Shown: positions 19,529-28,656 of the stretch, in pieces
Numbering within the stretch: the first letter of the stretch is position 1
Layout of the letters: the number at the start of each line of letters is the position of its first letter
DNA from: an uncultured Lachnospiraceae bacterium
GTDB lineage: Bacteria > Bacillota > Clostridia > Lachnospirales > Lachnospiraceae
NCBI GenBank assembly: GCA_910577735.1
Contig: CAJTOO010000009.1
Span: forward strand, 98,142 to 162,141
Direction of reading: 5' to 3'
Length of the DNA: 64,000 bases
Translations under genes and position numbers: made by a program
The notes under the pieces: generated by a model
Seen by the model: only the letters and a program-made list of their open reading frames with translations
Databases searched by the model: none
What the model was told of the DNA's origin: nothing

Positions 19529-19888
19529 ATGGTATTTTCAGAATCCTTGAAGAAGAATAATGATTTCCAGAATGTTTATAAGAACGGTAAAAGTTATGCA
19601 AATAAGTATTTGGTAATGTATGTATTGGAAAACAACACAGAAAAGAACAGACTGGGAATTTCCATCAGTAAGAAAGTAGGCAACAGCGTAGTAAGACACA
19701 GGTTTGCCAGACTGGTGAGAGAGAGTTACCGGCTACATGAAAATATATTTAATAGTGGTTTAGATATAGTAGTCGTTGCAAGAAAGAGTGCCTCTGCAGC
19801 AGGATATGCAGAGATTGAGAGTGCACTGTTACATCTTTCAAAGCTTCATCATATGATCAAAGTATATTTTTATGATGAGGAGAATTAG
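19529..19888 (+). CDS. rnpA: Ribonuclease P protein component
   Basis: 119 residues, basic, with the RnpA core: FSESLKKNNDFQNVYKNGKS at the N-terminus, then RLGISISKKVGNSVVRHRFARLVRESYR containing the RNR motif region. It assists the RNase P RNA in maturing tRNA 5' ends. The start at 19529 gives the family-typical N-terminus; an upstream in-frame ATG at 19475 would add an untypical hydrophobic extension. The gene follows rpmH by 63 bp. Confidence 0.94.
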   Translation: MVFSESLKKNNDFQNVYKNGKSYANKYLVMYVLENNTEKNRLGISISKKVGNSVVRHRFARLVRESYRLHENIFNSGLDIVVVARKSASAAGYAEIESALLHLSKLHHMIKVYFYDEEN

Positions 19889-19896
19889 AAACTGTT

Positions 19897-20106
19897 ATGA
19901 AAAAAGGAATGATCTGTCTAATTAAATTTTATAGAAAATATATTTCACCCATGAAGAGTACAAAATGTCCTTATATCCCTACTTGTTCAGAGTACGGCTT
20001 AGAAGCCGTGGAAAAATATGGTATCCTTAAGGGAGGACTTCTTGCTTTATGGAGAATATTGAGATGTAATCCTTTTTCAAAAGGTGGTTATGATCCTGTT
20101 CCATGA
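19897..20106 (+). CDS. yidD: Membrane protein insertion efficiency factor YidD
   Basis: 69 residues of the YidD family: KFYRKYISPMKSTKCPYIPTCSEYGLEAVEKYG then LLALWRILRCNPFSKGGYDPVP. The conserved Cys residues and GGYDPVP ending are present. It assists YidC-dependent insertion of inner-membrane proteins. It begins 8 bp after rnpA and ends 24 bp before yidC. Confidence 0.94.
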   Translation: MKKGMICLIKFYRKYISPMKSTKCPYIPTCSEYGLEAVEKYGILKGGLLALWRILRCNPFSKGGYDPVP

Positions 20107-20130
20107 ATGTTCAGAAGGAGGTAAGTAATT

Positions 20131-21438
20131 TTGTCAAATATTTTATTGACCCAGGATACAGGTAAGATTATAGGGCCTGTAGCAAAACTTTTGGGTTATA
20201 TTATGGAAGGCATCTTCTATGTGCTTGATAAGATTGGTATTCCTAATATTGGATTGGCCATTATTTTATTCACGGTTGTTATTTATTTATTGTTGATGCC
20301 TCTTACAATCAAGCAGCAGAAATTTTCCAAACTTTCTGCTAAGATGAATCCGGAACTGCAGGCAATTCAGGCAAAGTATAAGAATAAAAAAGATAATGAT
20401 TCCATGATGGCTATGAATATGGAAACAAAGGCTGTTTATGCGAAGTATGGTGTATCGCCTTCCGGTAGTTGTGTGCAGCTTTTGATACAGATGCCTATTT
20501 TGCTTGCACTTTATCGTGTGATCGGTAATGTTCCTGCTTACGTCAGTAAAGTAAAAGAGGCCTTTTTCCCTCTGGTTGATAAATTGATTGAGCAGAAGGG
20601 GAGTTTGGAGTTCATTCAGAATTTTTCTAATGCCAAGATGTTTGCCAAGCAGTTTGAAAATGAAAATTTTATTGGTGGTGTAACATCTTATGTACAGAAT
20701 ACTTTTGTAGATGTGTTAAATAGAGCTTCCAGCGCTGAATGGATTAGTCTTAAAGATAATTTTTCGAGTTTATCGGCGGATATCGATAATACAGTATCTC
20801 TGCTTGATAAATATAATAATTTTTTAGGACTGAATATGTCTAATACGCCTGCCTATACATTCCATGAAGCCAGGCAGACCGGATCCTATCTGATGATAAT
20901 TGCAGCATTTTCCATCCCGGTACTGGCAGCAGTGACACAGTGGATCAATGTAAAGCTGATGCCTCAGCAGGATACACAAAGCAGCAATGGCAATGATCAG
21001 CAAAATGCCATGATGCAGTCCATGAAGACAATGAATATGGTTATGCCGATTATGTCTGCTGTTTTATGTTATACGCTTCCTACAGGTATGGGATTTTACT
21101 GGGTAGTTGGTGCGGTGGTCAGAAGTATTCAGCAGATTGTGATTAACAAACATATTGATAAGATAGATCTTGATGAACTGATCAAGAAGAATGAAGAAAA
21201 AGCCAAAAAGAAAATGGAAAAAGCCGGTGTGCGTGCCAATCAGATGTCTGCCTATGCAAATATGAATACTAAGAGTATGGCATCGAAAGCTTCTACCAGA
21301 CCTTCCATAACACAGGAAGAAAAAGACGAAATGGTCAAGAAGTCTACAGAATATTATAATAAGAATGCAAAACCCGGCAGTATGATGTCAAAGGCAAATA
21401 TGGTTAGACAGTATAATGAAAAGAACAACAAAAAGTAA
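20131..21438 (+). CDS. yidC: Membrane protein insertase YidC/Oxa1 (SpoIIIJ type)
   Basis: 435 residues, starting with TTG preceded by AAGGAGGT at good spacing. The conserved membrane core includes GLAIILFTVVIYLLLMPLTI, the cytoplasmic hairpin KQQKFSKLSAKMNPELQAIQAKYKN, and GSCVQLLIQMPILLALYRVI. A long basic C-terminal tail (from about 355) could contact the ribosome. No clear lipobox is visible. The position usually held by the hydrophilic-groove arginine appears to be Tyr52. Between about residues 150 and 235 there is an extended extracytoplasmic loop. Confidence 0.95.
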   Translation: MSNILLTQDTGKIIGPVAKLLGYIMEGIFYVLDKIGIPNIGLAIILFTVVIYLLLMPLTIKQQKFSKLSAKMNPELQAIQAKYKNKKDNDSMMAMNMETKAVYAKYGVSPSGSCVQLLIQMPILLALYRVIGNVPAYVSKVKEAFFPLVDKLIEQKGSLEFIQNFSNAKMFAKQFENENFIGGVTSYVQNTFVDVLNRASSAEWISLKDNFSSLSADIDNTVSLLDKYNNFLGLNMSNTPAYTFHEARQTGSYLMIIAAFSIPVLAAVTQWINVKLMPQQDTQSSNGNDQQNAMMQSMKTMNMVMPIMSAVLCYTLPTGMGFYWVVGAVVRSIQQIVINKHIDKIDLDELIKKNEEKAKKKMEKAGVRANQMSAYANMNTKSMASKASTRPSITQEEKDEMVKKSTEYYNKNAKPGSMMSKANMVRQYNEKNNKK

Positions 21439-21455
21439 TATGGGAGGATTAGAAA

Positions 21456-22136
21456 ATGGACTATATTGAAATATCAGCAAAAACTGTTGACGATGCGATT
21501 ACGGAAGCATGTCAGAAGTTAGTAGTTACCAGTGATAAATTGGAATATGAAGTAATAGAAGAAGGTTCAACGGGTTTTCTTGGTATTGGTTCTAAACCTG
21601 CTGTGATCAAAGCCAGAATAAAGTCTTCCGTACAGGATACTGCAAAGGATTTCTTAAAAGATGTATTTGAAGCCATGGATCTTACTGTTGTGGTAAATGT
21701 GGAATATGACGAAGTTGAAAATTCCATGAACATTGAATTGAGCGGCGATGAAATGGGAGTTTTGATTGGTAAGAGAGGTCAGACGCTTGATTCGTTACAG
21801 TACCTGGTATCCCTAGTGGTTAATAAGAATGTAGAAAACTATATCAGAGTTAAAGTTGATACAGAAAATTACCGTCAGAGAAGAAAAGATACTTTGGAGA
21901 ATCTTGCCAAAAATATTTCCTATAAGGTAAAGAGAACAAAGAGACCTGTTTCTTTAGAGCCTATGAATCCTTATGAAAGAAGAATCATTCATTCCGCATT
22001 GCAGAATGATAAATATGTGACGACCTACAGCGAAGGTGAGGAGCCGTTCAGACATGTGGTAGTTACCTTAAAGAGATCGGATAAGGGTGAAAGAAGATTT
22101 GAGAGAAATTATGAAAGAAATACCAACAAAGAATAA
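21456..22136 (+). CDS. jag: Jag/KhpB RNA-binding protein
   Basis: 226 residues with the three-part Jag layout: an N-terminal Jag_N domain (EISAKTVDDAITEAC, EGSTGFLGIGSKPA), a KH domain (VLIGKRGQTLDSLQYLV) and an R3H domain (PMNPYERRIIHSAL then GEEPFRHVVV). KhpB partners with KhpA to bind many RNAs and influences cell elongation and division in Firmicutes. It follows yidC by 17 bp with a GGGAGGA site. A terminator-like hairpin follows. Confidence 0.95.
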   Translation: MDYIEISAKTVDDAITEACQKLVVTSDKLEYEVIEEGSTGFLGIGSKPAVIKARIKSSVQDTAKDFLKDVFEAMDLTVVVNVEYDEVENSMNIELSGDEMGVLIGKRGQTLDSLQYLVSLVVNKNVENYIRVKVDTENYRQRRKDTLENLAKNISYKVKRTKRPVSLEPMNPYERRIIHSALQNDKYVTTYSEGEEPFRHVVVTLKRSDKGERRFERNYERNTNKE

Positions 22137-22154
22137 GTAACAATAACGTATTAT

Positions 22155-22185
22155 AAAACCGGTGGGTGGAAGCCTGCCGGTTTTT
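22155..22185 (+). terminator. Terminator after jag
   Basis: AAAACCGGTGGG (22155-22166) pairs with CCTGCCGGTTTT (22173-22184), a 12-position stem with two G-T wobbles and a six-base loop, followed by T residues. It lies 18 bp after jag and separates it from mnmE, so mnmE likely has its own promoter or relies on readthrough. Confidence 0.75.
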
Positions 22186-22280
22186 AAATATTTATCTTCA
22201 GAAACTTTCGATAGATTTTTATAAGTGTATGTAGTAAAATTTTTTTATTGATAAATTGTAAAGATATCATGGAGGTTTGT

Positions 22281-23768
22281 GTGAAAAAAGATACGATAGC
22301 TGCCATTGCCACTGCTATGTCTGATTCAGGTATCGGTATTATCAGGGTAAGCGGTGATGAGGCAGTTGAGATTGTTGATAAGATATATCAGAATGCGCAG
22401 GGTGCGAAAATTCTGAAAAATTATGAATCCCATACAATTCATTATGGTTTTATCGTGGAAGAAGATGGAACATTTGTGGATGAAGTTATGATATCTGTCA
22501 TGTTAGCTCCCCGCAGTTATACGATGGAAGATACTGTGGAGATTAATTGTCATGGCGGCGTGCTTATGATGCAGAAGATTCTTTCTCTTGTCATGAAAGC
22601 CGGTGCCCGGATTGCTGAACCGGGAGAATTTACCAAGCGTGCTTTTCTAAATGGCAGGATTGATTTATCCAAGGCTGAGGCAGTCATGGATATCATTCAT
22701 GCGAAGAATGAATTTGCTTTGCAGTCTTCTGTAAAACAATTAAAGGGTTCTGTTTCTGATAAAATCAAAGAACTTAGAGAAAAAATTCTTTATGAGATTG
22801 CATTCATAGAATCGGCGTTGGATGATCCGGAACATATCAGTCTGGAAGGTTATGATGAAAGGCTCATGCATGAGACTGAGGATATTCTTGTAGAACTGCA
22901 TAAATTATCAGATTCTGCAAGCGATGGTAAAATGTTAAAAGAAGGTATCCATACAGTAATCGTTGGAAAACCAAATGTTGGAAAATCATCTCTTTTGAAT
23001 ATTCTGGCAGGAAAAGAAAGAGCCATTGTCACGGATGTGGCTGGCACTACTAGAGATACTTTGGAAGAGACGATTGTACTTGGAAATATAACTTTAAATA
23101 TGATAGATACTGCCGGTATCCGTAATACAGAAGATATTGTAGAAAAAATAGGAGTGGAAAAAGCCAGAAAGATTTCCAAAGAAGCAGATTTGATTCTTTA
23201 TGTGATGGATGCTTCCCTACCTCTTGATGAGAGTGACATGGATATTATCAAAATGATTGTTGATAAGAAGGCAGTTATACTCTTAAATAAATCGGATTTG
23301 GAAGAATGGGTAAATGAGCAGTCTGTGGTAGATGCCATGAAAGATGTTACTTCCATGGATTTAAAACTTACCCAGGAAGATGATTGTTTAAATAGTGAAG
23401 GTACTAAAGATATTCTGCCATATCAAAAGATAGAAGGCCTTGCTAATACTGTTTATATTATGAAAACTTCTACCAAAGAAGCGTGCGGAATAGATATCTT
23501 GACATCTTTGATCAAGAGCATGTTTTTTCATGGGCAGATTACTTATAATGATGAAGTATATATTACAAACATTCGTCATAAAGAAGCTATATTTGATGCT
23601 GCTAAAAGTATGGCCGAAGTTAAGAAGAGTTTGAAGATGAATATGCCGGAAGATTTTTATTCTATAGATTTGATGAGTGCTTATGCTTCTCTTGGCTTGA
23701 TCATAGGAGAAGAGGTTGAAGATGATCTGGTGAGTGAGATATTTTCTAAGTTCTGTATGGGAAAATAG
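22281..23768 (+). CDS. mnmE: tRNA uridine-5-carboxymethylaminomethyl GTPase MnmE
   Basis: Starts at GTG (22281) with GGAGG 5 bp upstream, giving MKKDTIAAIATAMSDSGIGI. The N-terminal domain binds the tetrahydrofolate one-carbon donor, a helical domain follows, and the inserted G domain shows GKPNVGKSS (G1), GTTRDT (G2), DTAG (G3) and LNKSD (G4). The C-terminus ends in FCMGK with the family's essential Cys. With MnmG it modifies U34 of several tRNAs. An upstream in-frame TTG (22248) lacks a ribosome site. Confidence 0.95.
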   Translation: MKKDTIAAIATAMSDSGIGIIRVSGDEAVEIVDKIYQNAQGAKILKNYESHTIHYGFIVEEDGTFVDEVMISVMLAPRSYTMEDTVEINCHGGVLMMQKILSLVMKAGARIAEPGEFTKRAFLNGRIDLSKAEAVMDIIHAKNEFALQSSVKQLKGSVSDKIKELREKILYEIAFIESALDDPEHISLEGYDERLMHETEDILVELHKLSDSASDGKMLKEGIHTVIVGKPNVGKSSLLNILAGKERAIVTDVAGTTRDTLEETIVLGNITLNMIDTAGIRNTEDIVEKIGVEKARKISKEADLILYVMDASLPLDESDMDIIKMIVDKKAVILLNKSDLEEWVNEQSVVDAMKDVTSMDLKLTQEDDCLNSEGTKDILPYQKIEGLANTVYIMKTSTKEACGIDILTSLIKSMFFHGQITYNDEVYITNIRHKEAIFDAAKSMAEVKKSLKMNMPEDFYSIDLMSAYASLGLIIGEEVEDDLVSEIFSKFCMGK

Positions 23769-23808
23769 AGATTATTATTCTTTTGGTGTTTTATGTGAGG
23801 TTGATTTT

Positions 23809-25734
23809 ATGTCATGTATGAAAGAGAAAGTGGATGTGTGTGTGATTGGTGCAGGGCATGCCGGCTGTGAGGCAGCGCTTGCTTGTGCACGTCTTGGATT
23901 GGAGACTGTGATTTTTACGGTAAGTATAGATAGTGTAGCTCTTATGCCATGTAATCCTAATATCGGAGGAACTTCCAAAGGGCATCTGGTTCGTGAGATT
24001 GATGCCCTTGGCGGAGAGATGGGTAAGAATATTGATAAAACTTTTATTCAGTCTAAGATGTTAAATAAGTCAAAAGGACCTGCGGTGCATTCTTTGCGTG
24101 CGCAGGCAGATAAGGCAGATTATTCCAGAGAAATGAGAAAGGTTCTGGAAAATCAGGAGTATCTGACTTTGAAACAGGCGGAAGTTTGTGAGATTCTTGC
24201 AGAAGATTATAAGGATGAGACGTTTGTTGGAAAAAGGATAACCGGTGTTAAGACATTTACAGGTACCATTTATGAGTGTCAGGCTGTGATTCTCTGTACT
24301 GGTACTTATTTGAAAGCCAGGTGTCTGTGTGGTGAAGCAATTACTTACACAGGGCCAAATGGGCTTCAGCCTGCAAATTATCTGACAGATTCTCTGAAAA
24401 GTCTTGGAATTGAGATGCGGCGTTTTAAAACAGGTACGCCTGCCAGGATGGATAAACGATCTCTTGATTTTAGGAAGATGGAAGAGCAGTTTGGCGACGA
24501 GAAGGTTGTTCCTTTTTCTTTTACCACAAATCCGGAAGATGTGCAGATTGATCAGGTATCCTGTTGGCTTACTTATACGAACGAAGAGACTCATGAAATT
24601 ATCAGAAACAATCTGGACAGGTCTCCTATTTATGCGGGTATTATAGAAGGGACCGGACCCAGGTATTGTCCTTCTATTGAAGATAAAGTAGTAAAATTTG
24701 CTGATAAGGAAAGGCATCAGGTTTTCATAGAGCCGGAAGGGCTTCATACGAATGAAATGTATGTAGGGGGAATGTCTTCTTCACTTCCGGAGGATGTGCA
24801 GCTTTCCATGTATCGTACTGTGCCTGGTTTGGAACATTGCAAGATTGTAAGGAATGCTTATGCGATTGAATATGATTGTATTGATTCGAGACAATTATAT
24901 CCCTCTTTAGAATTTAAAAATATCAGAGGATTATTTAGTGGCGGGCAGTTTAATGGCAGCAGTGGTTATGAAGAAGCAGCAGCTCAGGGTCTGATAGCCG
25001 GTATAAATGCATCTATGTCCATTCAGGGAAGAAATCCAATTATATTAGATCGATCTCAGGCATATATTGGCGTATTGATTGATGATCTTGTGACAAAAGA
25101 AAATAGAGAACCTTATAGGATGATGACATCCAGGGCAGAGTATCGTCTGTTGCTTCGTCAGGATAATGCTGATCTTAGATTACGTCAGATTGGTTATGAA
25201 GCAGGATTGGTTTCCGAAGAACTTTATAAAGATTGCCTTTCTAAAATGGAACAGATAGAGCAGGAGATAGACAGGCTTAAAAATACTATCATAGGCGCTT
25301 CCAGGGAAAATCAGGATTTTTTAGTTTCTCATGGAAGTTCTGCCTTAAAGACAGCAGCCAGTTTATCTGAACTTATGTGTCGCCCGGAACTGTCTTATGA
25401 AGTATTGTCTGCTATTGATCCTATGAGAAAATCTCTTCCTGATGATGTGATAGAGCAGGTTGAGATTGAGATTAAATATGAGGGATATATTGAAAGACAA
25501 TTAAAGCAGGTAGAGCATTATAAAAAAATGGAGAAGAAAAAGATACCTGCAGATATTGATTATAATGATATCGGAAGCCTTCGTCTGGAAGCCAGACAGA
25601 AACTGATTGCCTATAAACCATTATCTGTAGGACAGGCCTCCAGGATTTCCGGTGTGTCACCGGCAGATATTTCTGTATTGTTGGTTTATTTGGAACATTA
25701 TAAAAAGTTGGGCAGACTTGATCAGAAGATTTGA
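23809..25734 (+). CDS. mnmG: tRNA uridine-5-carboxymethylaminomethyl synthase MnmG (GidA)
   Basis: 641 residues from the ATG at 23809 (GAGG 8 bp upstream). The FAD-binding Rossmann motif is VCVIGAGHAGCEAALA. GidA signatures follow: GGTSKGHLVREIDALGG, KGPAVHSLRAQADK, FKTGTPAR, and GQFNGSSGYEEAAAQG. The C-terminal helical domain ends with SGVSPADISVLLVYLEH, which contacts MnmE and tRNA. An in-frame ATG 75 bp upstream overlaps the mnmE end and would add an untypical leader. It is the partner of the preceding mnmE. Confidence 0.96.
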   Translation: MSCMKEKVDVCVIGAGHAGCEAALACARLGLETVIFTVSIDSVALMPCNPNIGGTSKGHLVREIDALGGEMGKNIDKTFIQSKMLNKSKGPAVHSLRAQADKADYSREMRKVLENQEYLTLKQAEVCEILAEDYKDETFVGKRITGVKTFTGTIYECQAVILCTGTYLKARCLCGEAITYTGPNGLQPANYLTDSLKSLGIEMRRFKTGTPARMDKRSLDFRKMEEQFGDEKVVPFSFTTNPEDVQIDQVSCWLTYTNEETHEIIRNNLDRSPIYAGIIEGTGPRYCPSIEDKVVKFADKERHQVFIEPEGLHTNEMYVGGMSSSLPEDVQLSMYRTVPGLEHCKIVRNAYAIEYDCIDSRQLYPSLEFKNIRGLFSGGQFNGSSGYEEAAAQGLIAGINASMSIQGRNPIILDRSQAYIGVLIDDLVTKENREPYRMMTSRAEYRLLLRQDNADLRLRQIGYEAGLVSEELYKDCLSKMEQIEQEIDRLKNTIIGASRENQDFLVSHGSSALKTAASLSELMCRPELSYEVLSAIDPMRKSLPDDVIEQVEIEIKYEGYIERQLKQVEHYKKMEKKKIPADIDYNDIGSLRLEARQKLIAYKPLSVGQASRISGVSPADISVLLVYLEHYKKLGRLDQKI

Positions 25735-25822
25735 TTCAGGAATTTGTACAAGTATTTAAATTTTTGATCACAGGATAAATAGATATTTTCATATTCTAAT
25801 AGGAAAGATAAGGTATGGATAT

Positions 25823-26545
25823 TTGAAAAATTATAATTTACAAAAATTTCAAGAAGATCTGCATGAAATAAATATTACTTTGACATCCCATCAGGTTGAT
25901 CAGTTTATCACATATTATGAAATGCTAATAGCAAAAAATAAAGTTATGAATCTGACTGCTATTACGGAATTTGATGAAGTGCTCAAGAAACATTTTGTGG
26001 ACAGTTTATCCTTAGCTAAGGCTTATAATTTAAAGAAAGATATTTCTCTTATTGATATTGGAACCGGTGCAGGATTTCCAGGGATTCCGCTTAAGATTGC
26101 TTTCCCAGAGCTTCAGGTCACTTTGTTGGATTCTCTGAATAAGAGAGTAAATTTTTTGCAGGAAGTGATAGAACAGATAGGACTTAAAAATGTAGAGGCA
26201 CTTCATGGAAGAGCAGAAGATTTCGCAAAACCAAATATGGTAAGAGAAAAATATGATTTATGTGTTTCCCGGGCAGTTTCAAATTTATCTACACTTTCGG
26301 AGTATTGTCTTCCTTATGTTAAAGTTGGAGGAAGTTTTATTTCTTATAAGTCTGAGAAAGTTTTTGAGGAGATGGAACAGGCTGAACATGCTATTAAAAT
26401 TTTAGGTGGAAAAGTAGAAAAACAAATCGGCTTTACACTTCCATCCTCTGACATATACAGAAATCTTATTGTGATAAGAAAATGTAAAAGTACGCCAAAG
26501 CAATATCCGCGTAAAGCCGGAACAGCAGCTAAAAATCCATTATGA
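25823..26545 (+). CDS. rsmG: 16S rRNA (guanine-N7) methyltransferase RsmG (GidB)
   Basis: 240 residues. The S-adenosylmethionine-binding motif LIDIGTGAGFPGIPLKIAFP and the downstream VTLLDSLNKRVNFLQEV segment identify RsmG, which methylates G527 of 16S rRNA (E. coli numbering). Loss of this enzyme commonly gives low-level streptomycin resistance. The start is TTG at 25823 with AAGG at 9 bp; a nearby ATG runs into a stop. Its stop is 2 bp from the convergent hydrolase gene. Confidence 0.94.
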   Translation: MKNYNLQKFQEDLHEINITLTSHQVDQFITYYEMLIAKNKVMNLTAITEFDEVLKKHFVDSLSLAKAYNLKKDISLIDIGTGAGFPGIPLKIAFPELQVTLLDSLNKRVNFLQEVIEQIGLKNVEALHGRAEDFAKPNMVREKYDLCVSRAVSNLSTLSEYCLPYVKVGGSFISYKSEKVFEEMEQAEHAIKILGGKVEKQIGFTLPSSDIYRNLIVIRKCKSTPKQYPRKAGTAAKNPL

Positions 26546-26547
26546 TT

Positions 26548-27492
26548 TTATAAGAACATGTTAATTTGTTCTAATACAGCATCGGGGGCTTCCAGTTGAG
26601 GAAGATGTTTCGTTTCGGGAATATAAACATCCTCAATGGCAGCGTTATAATACTTATAGTTTTCAATTGTGGTTTTGATATCTTTTTCTTTCTCACCGCC
26701 GATCATCAGAATACTGTTATCAATTTCTTTCAGTTCATGAACGATGTTCATATTCATATATTTGCCGGCATAACTGGCAAAGGTATATTTTGCGTGGTAA
26801 CCATCAAGGTGTGCAGATTCTAAATAATTGTAAATATATTTTTCTCTGATTTCTTCCGGATGATAAAAGTATTCATTCCGGAAGATAGTTTCAAAACTTG
26901 TTTTGTTAAAAAGAATATGATATGTAAAAGTTCCGACAACAGGTGTTTCTATAAATAATTTGAAAAGACCTGTCTGCCTGGAAGGTATTTGATTTTGCAG
27001 ATACAGATTCTGTGGATTGATACAAATAATTTTTCTAAAGATTTCAGGATTGTTATGACAAGCCATTATAACAAAGGGAACAGATTCACCTGTTACGATA
27101 ACAGAGGATTTTTTGCCTATCACATTTTTAATAAAATCACTGACCAATTGTTCATATAAATTGTTTGTGTAAGTCATAGAAGGTTTCCCTGACAAACCAT
27201 ATCCTAATAAGTCTATGGAGTAGATTTCATGTTCTTCTGTCAGATTGTTGATCAGTCTGTGAAATTCATAATTGGAACTTCCTGTTGTCAGATCATGAAT
27301 AAGAAGAAGAGGGCTGCCTTTTCCTTTTTTTTGATATCTGATTTTGCCAAAGCGCCAATCATAAAAATAATTTTCTGAATTATGCAGAAGGTTTTTTACT
27401 GTACAGAGAGAAGTATGCACTTTATTAATAATATGAATTGCTGCAATTGAAGATCCGGATAATAAAGATACTGTAGTAAGTTTTTTATTCAT
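26548..27492 (-). CDS. Alpha/beta-hydrolase fold protein
   Basis: 314 residues. The fold is shown by SPLLLIHDLTTGSSNYEF (oxyanion-loop HD in place of HG), IYSIDLLGYGLSGKP and the nucleophile-elbow segment VTGESVPFVIMAC. There the usual G-x-S-x-G reads GESVP, so the last Gly is Pro. A C-terminal TKHLPQLEAPDAV supplies a plausible catalytic His. The hydrophobic N-terminus (about 7-23) could be a signal or anchor. Substrate unknown. Transcribed convergently to rsmG from its own promoter at 27553-27581. Confidence 0.75.
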   Translation of the reverse strand: MNKKLTTVSLLSGSSIAAIHIINKVHTSLCTVKNLLHNSENYFYDWRFGKIRYQKKGKGSPLLLIHDLTTGSSNYEFHRLINNLTEEHEIYSIDLLGYGLSGKPSMTYTNNLYEQLVSDFIKNVIGKKSSVIVTGESVPFVIMACHNNPEIFRKIICINPQNLYLQNQIPSRQTGLFKLFIETPVVGTFTYHILFNKTSFETIFRNEYFYHPEEIREKYIYNYLESAHLDGYHAKYTFASYAGKYMNMNIVHELKEIDNSILMIGGEKEKDIKTTIENYKYYNAAIEDVYIPETKHLPQLEAPDAVLEQINMFL

Positions 27493-27552
27493 TTTGTCTT
27501 CACTGCTCCTTTATCAGGTTAAACTAAGTAATATGAATTTAGGGTTGATTCT

Positions 27553-27581
27553 ATTATACTTTAATTCTTAATTTCTTACAA
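27553..27581 (-). promoter_or_regulatory. Promoter of the alpha/beta-hydrolase gene
   Basis: On the minus strand TTGTAA (27581-27576) and TATAAT (27558-27553) are separated by 17 bp, about 60 bp upstream of the hydrolase start. This is a good sigma-A match. The divergent histidine-kinase gene starts 83 bp on the other side. Confidence 0.7.
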
Positions 27582-27663
27582 ACAATAATAAAAATTCTTT
27601 TCTAAAGGGAAATTTTAGTATATTATAAAATTGGGTAAAGTTTAAATAGCAGGTATAGGAATT

Positions 27664-28656
27664 ATGGATATTGAAAATTTTGGTGTGATAGAAGAATTAT
27701 ATCATGACATTAAAAAGGAACTGGATCGGCAATCATCATCCCTTCAAAAAAAGAAGTTACAAATCGAGGAGATAGATATATATCTTGAAAATCTTCTCAG
27801 CAAAGATCAAAGTGATTTTCAGGTCTTTCTTCCAAGAAAGGTGGAAGATGTCTATCATGATGTGATAGAACAGAATAAGCAACAAAGAGAAAAACTTGTG
27901 ACAGAATGTGATGATATAGAAAAACTTTTACATACGGGAAAAGTTAGATTAGAACGTTTGGAAAAAGTTATAGCTGATCAATCTGTAGTGTTACACATGA
28001 AACAACTTTCTGTTCTTGATGTACAGGAAAAAGAAAGAGAGAGAATAGCCAGGGATCTGCATGACAGTTCTTTACAGAATCTCACACATTTGGTTCACAA
28101 AGTAGAATTAAGTTCTCTCTATATTGATCAGGATGTTGTAAAGGCAAAATTGGAACTTGCAACAGTAGAACAAGGTCTGCGTAAGGTAATAGATGATATC
28201 AGAAATAGAATATATGATCTGCGGCCAATGACATTTGATGACTTGGGATTGAAAGAAACTCTATTAAAATTAATTGCTGTTTTGAATCAAGATGGTAATT
28301 TTACTATTGTAACAGATATTGATGATATTGTTTTAAATGCCTTGGATTCAGAAGCTGAACTGGAACTGATAAACATTTATCGGATTATCCAGGAATGTGT
28401 GCAAAATTCTATCAATCATTCTAAGGGAAATAAAATAAATGTATCTCTTAAAGATGAAAAAAATTTTTATAGAATTTTAATTCAGGATAACGGAGTGGGG
28501 TTTGATTTGAAAGAGGCCCTGAAGAAGAACAGGCATTTTGGATTGTCAGTTGTAGAAGAAAGGGTATTTCTTCTAAATGGTAAAATACAAATTGATACAG
28601 AAAATGGATCTTCCATTTTAATAGAAATTCCAAAAAAAGTGGAGGTGGAGCAGTGA
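27664..28656 (+). CDS. Cytosolic sensor histidine kinase, DegS-like
   Basis: 330 residues with no membrane segment. The first 115 or so are coiled-coil (heptad-like, Lys/Glu/Gln-rich), as in DegS. Then comes the HisKA_3 phosphoacceptor ERERIARDLHDSSLQNL with His133, and the HATPase domain with IIQECVQNSINHSKG (N-box) and DNGVGFD (G-box). It presumably phosphorylates the regulator encoded immediately downstream, whose start overlaps by 4 bp. The input signal is unknown and must be sensed in the cytoplasm. Confidence 0.9.
   Translation: MDIENFGVIEELYHDIKKELDRQSSSLQKKKLQIEEIDIYLENLLSKDQSDFQVFLPRKVEDVYHDVIEQNKQQREKLVTECDDIEKLLHTGKVRLERLEKVIADQSVVLHMKQLSVLDVQEKERERIARDLHDSSLQNLTHLVHKVELSSLYIDQDVVKAKLELATVEQGLRKVIDDIRNRIYDLRPMTFDDLGLKETLLKLIAVLNQDGNFTIVTDIDDIVLNALDSEAELELINIYRIIQECVQNSINHSKGNKINVSLKDEKNFYRILIQDNGVGFDLKEALKKNRHFGLSVVEERVFLLNGKIQIDTENGSSILIEIPKKVEVEQ

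Noticed and set aside
24070..24747. Minus-strand 225-codon frame inside mnmG
   Set aside because: Antisense to the conserved GidA core; no independent evidence.
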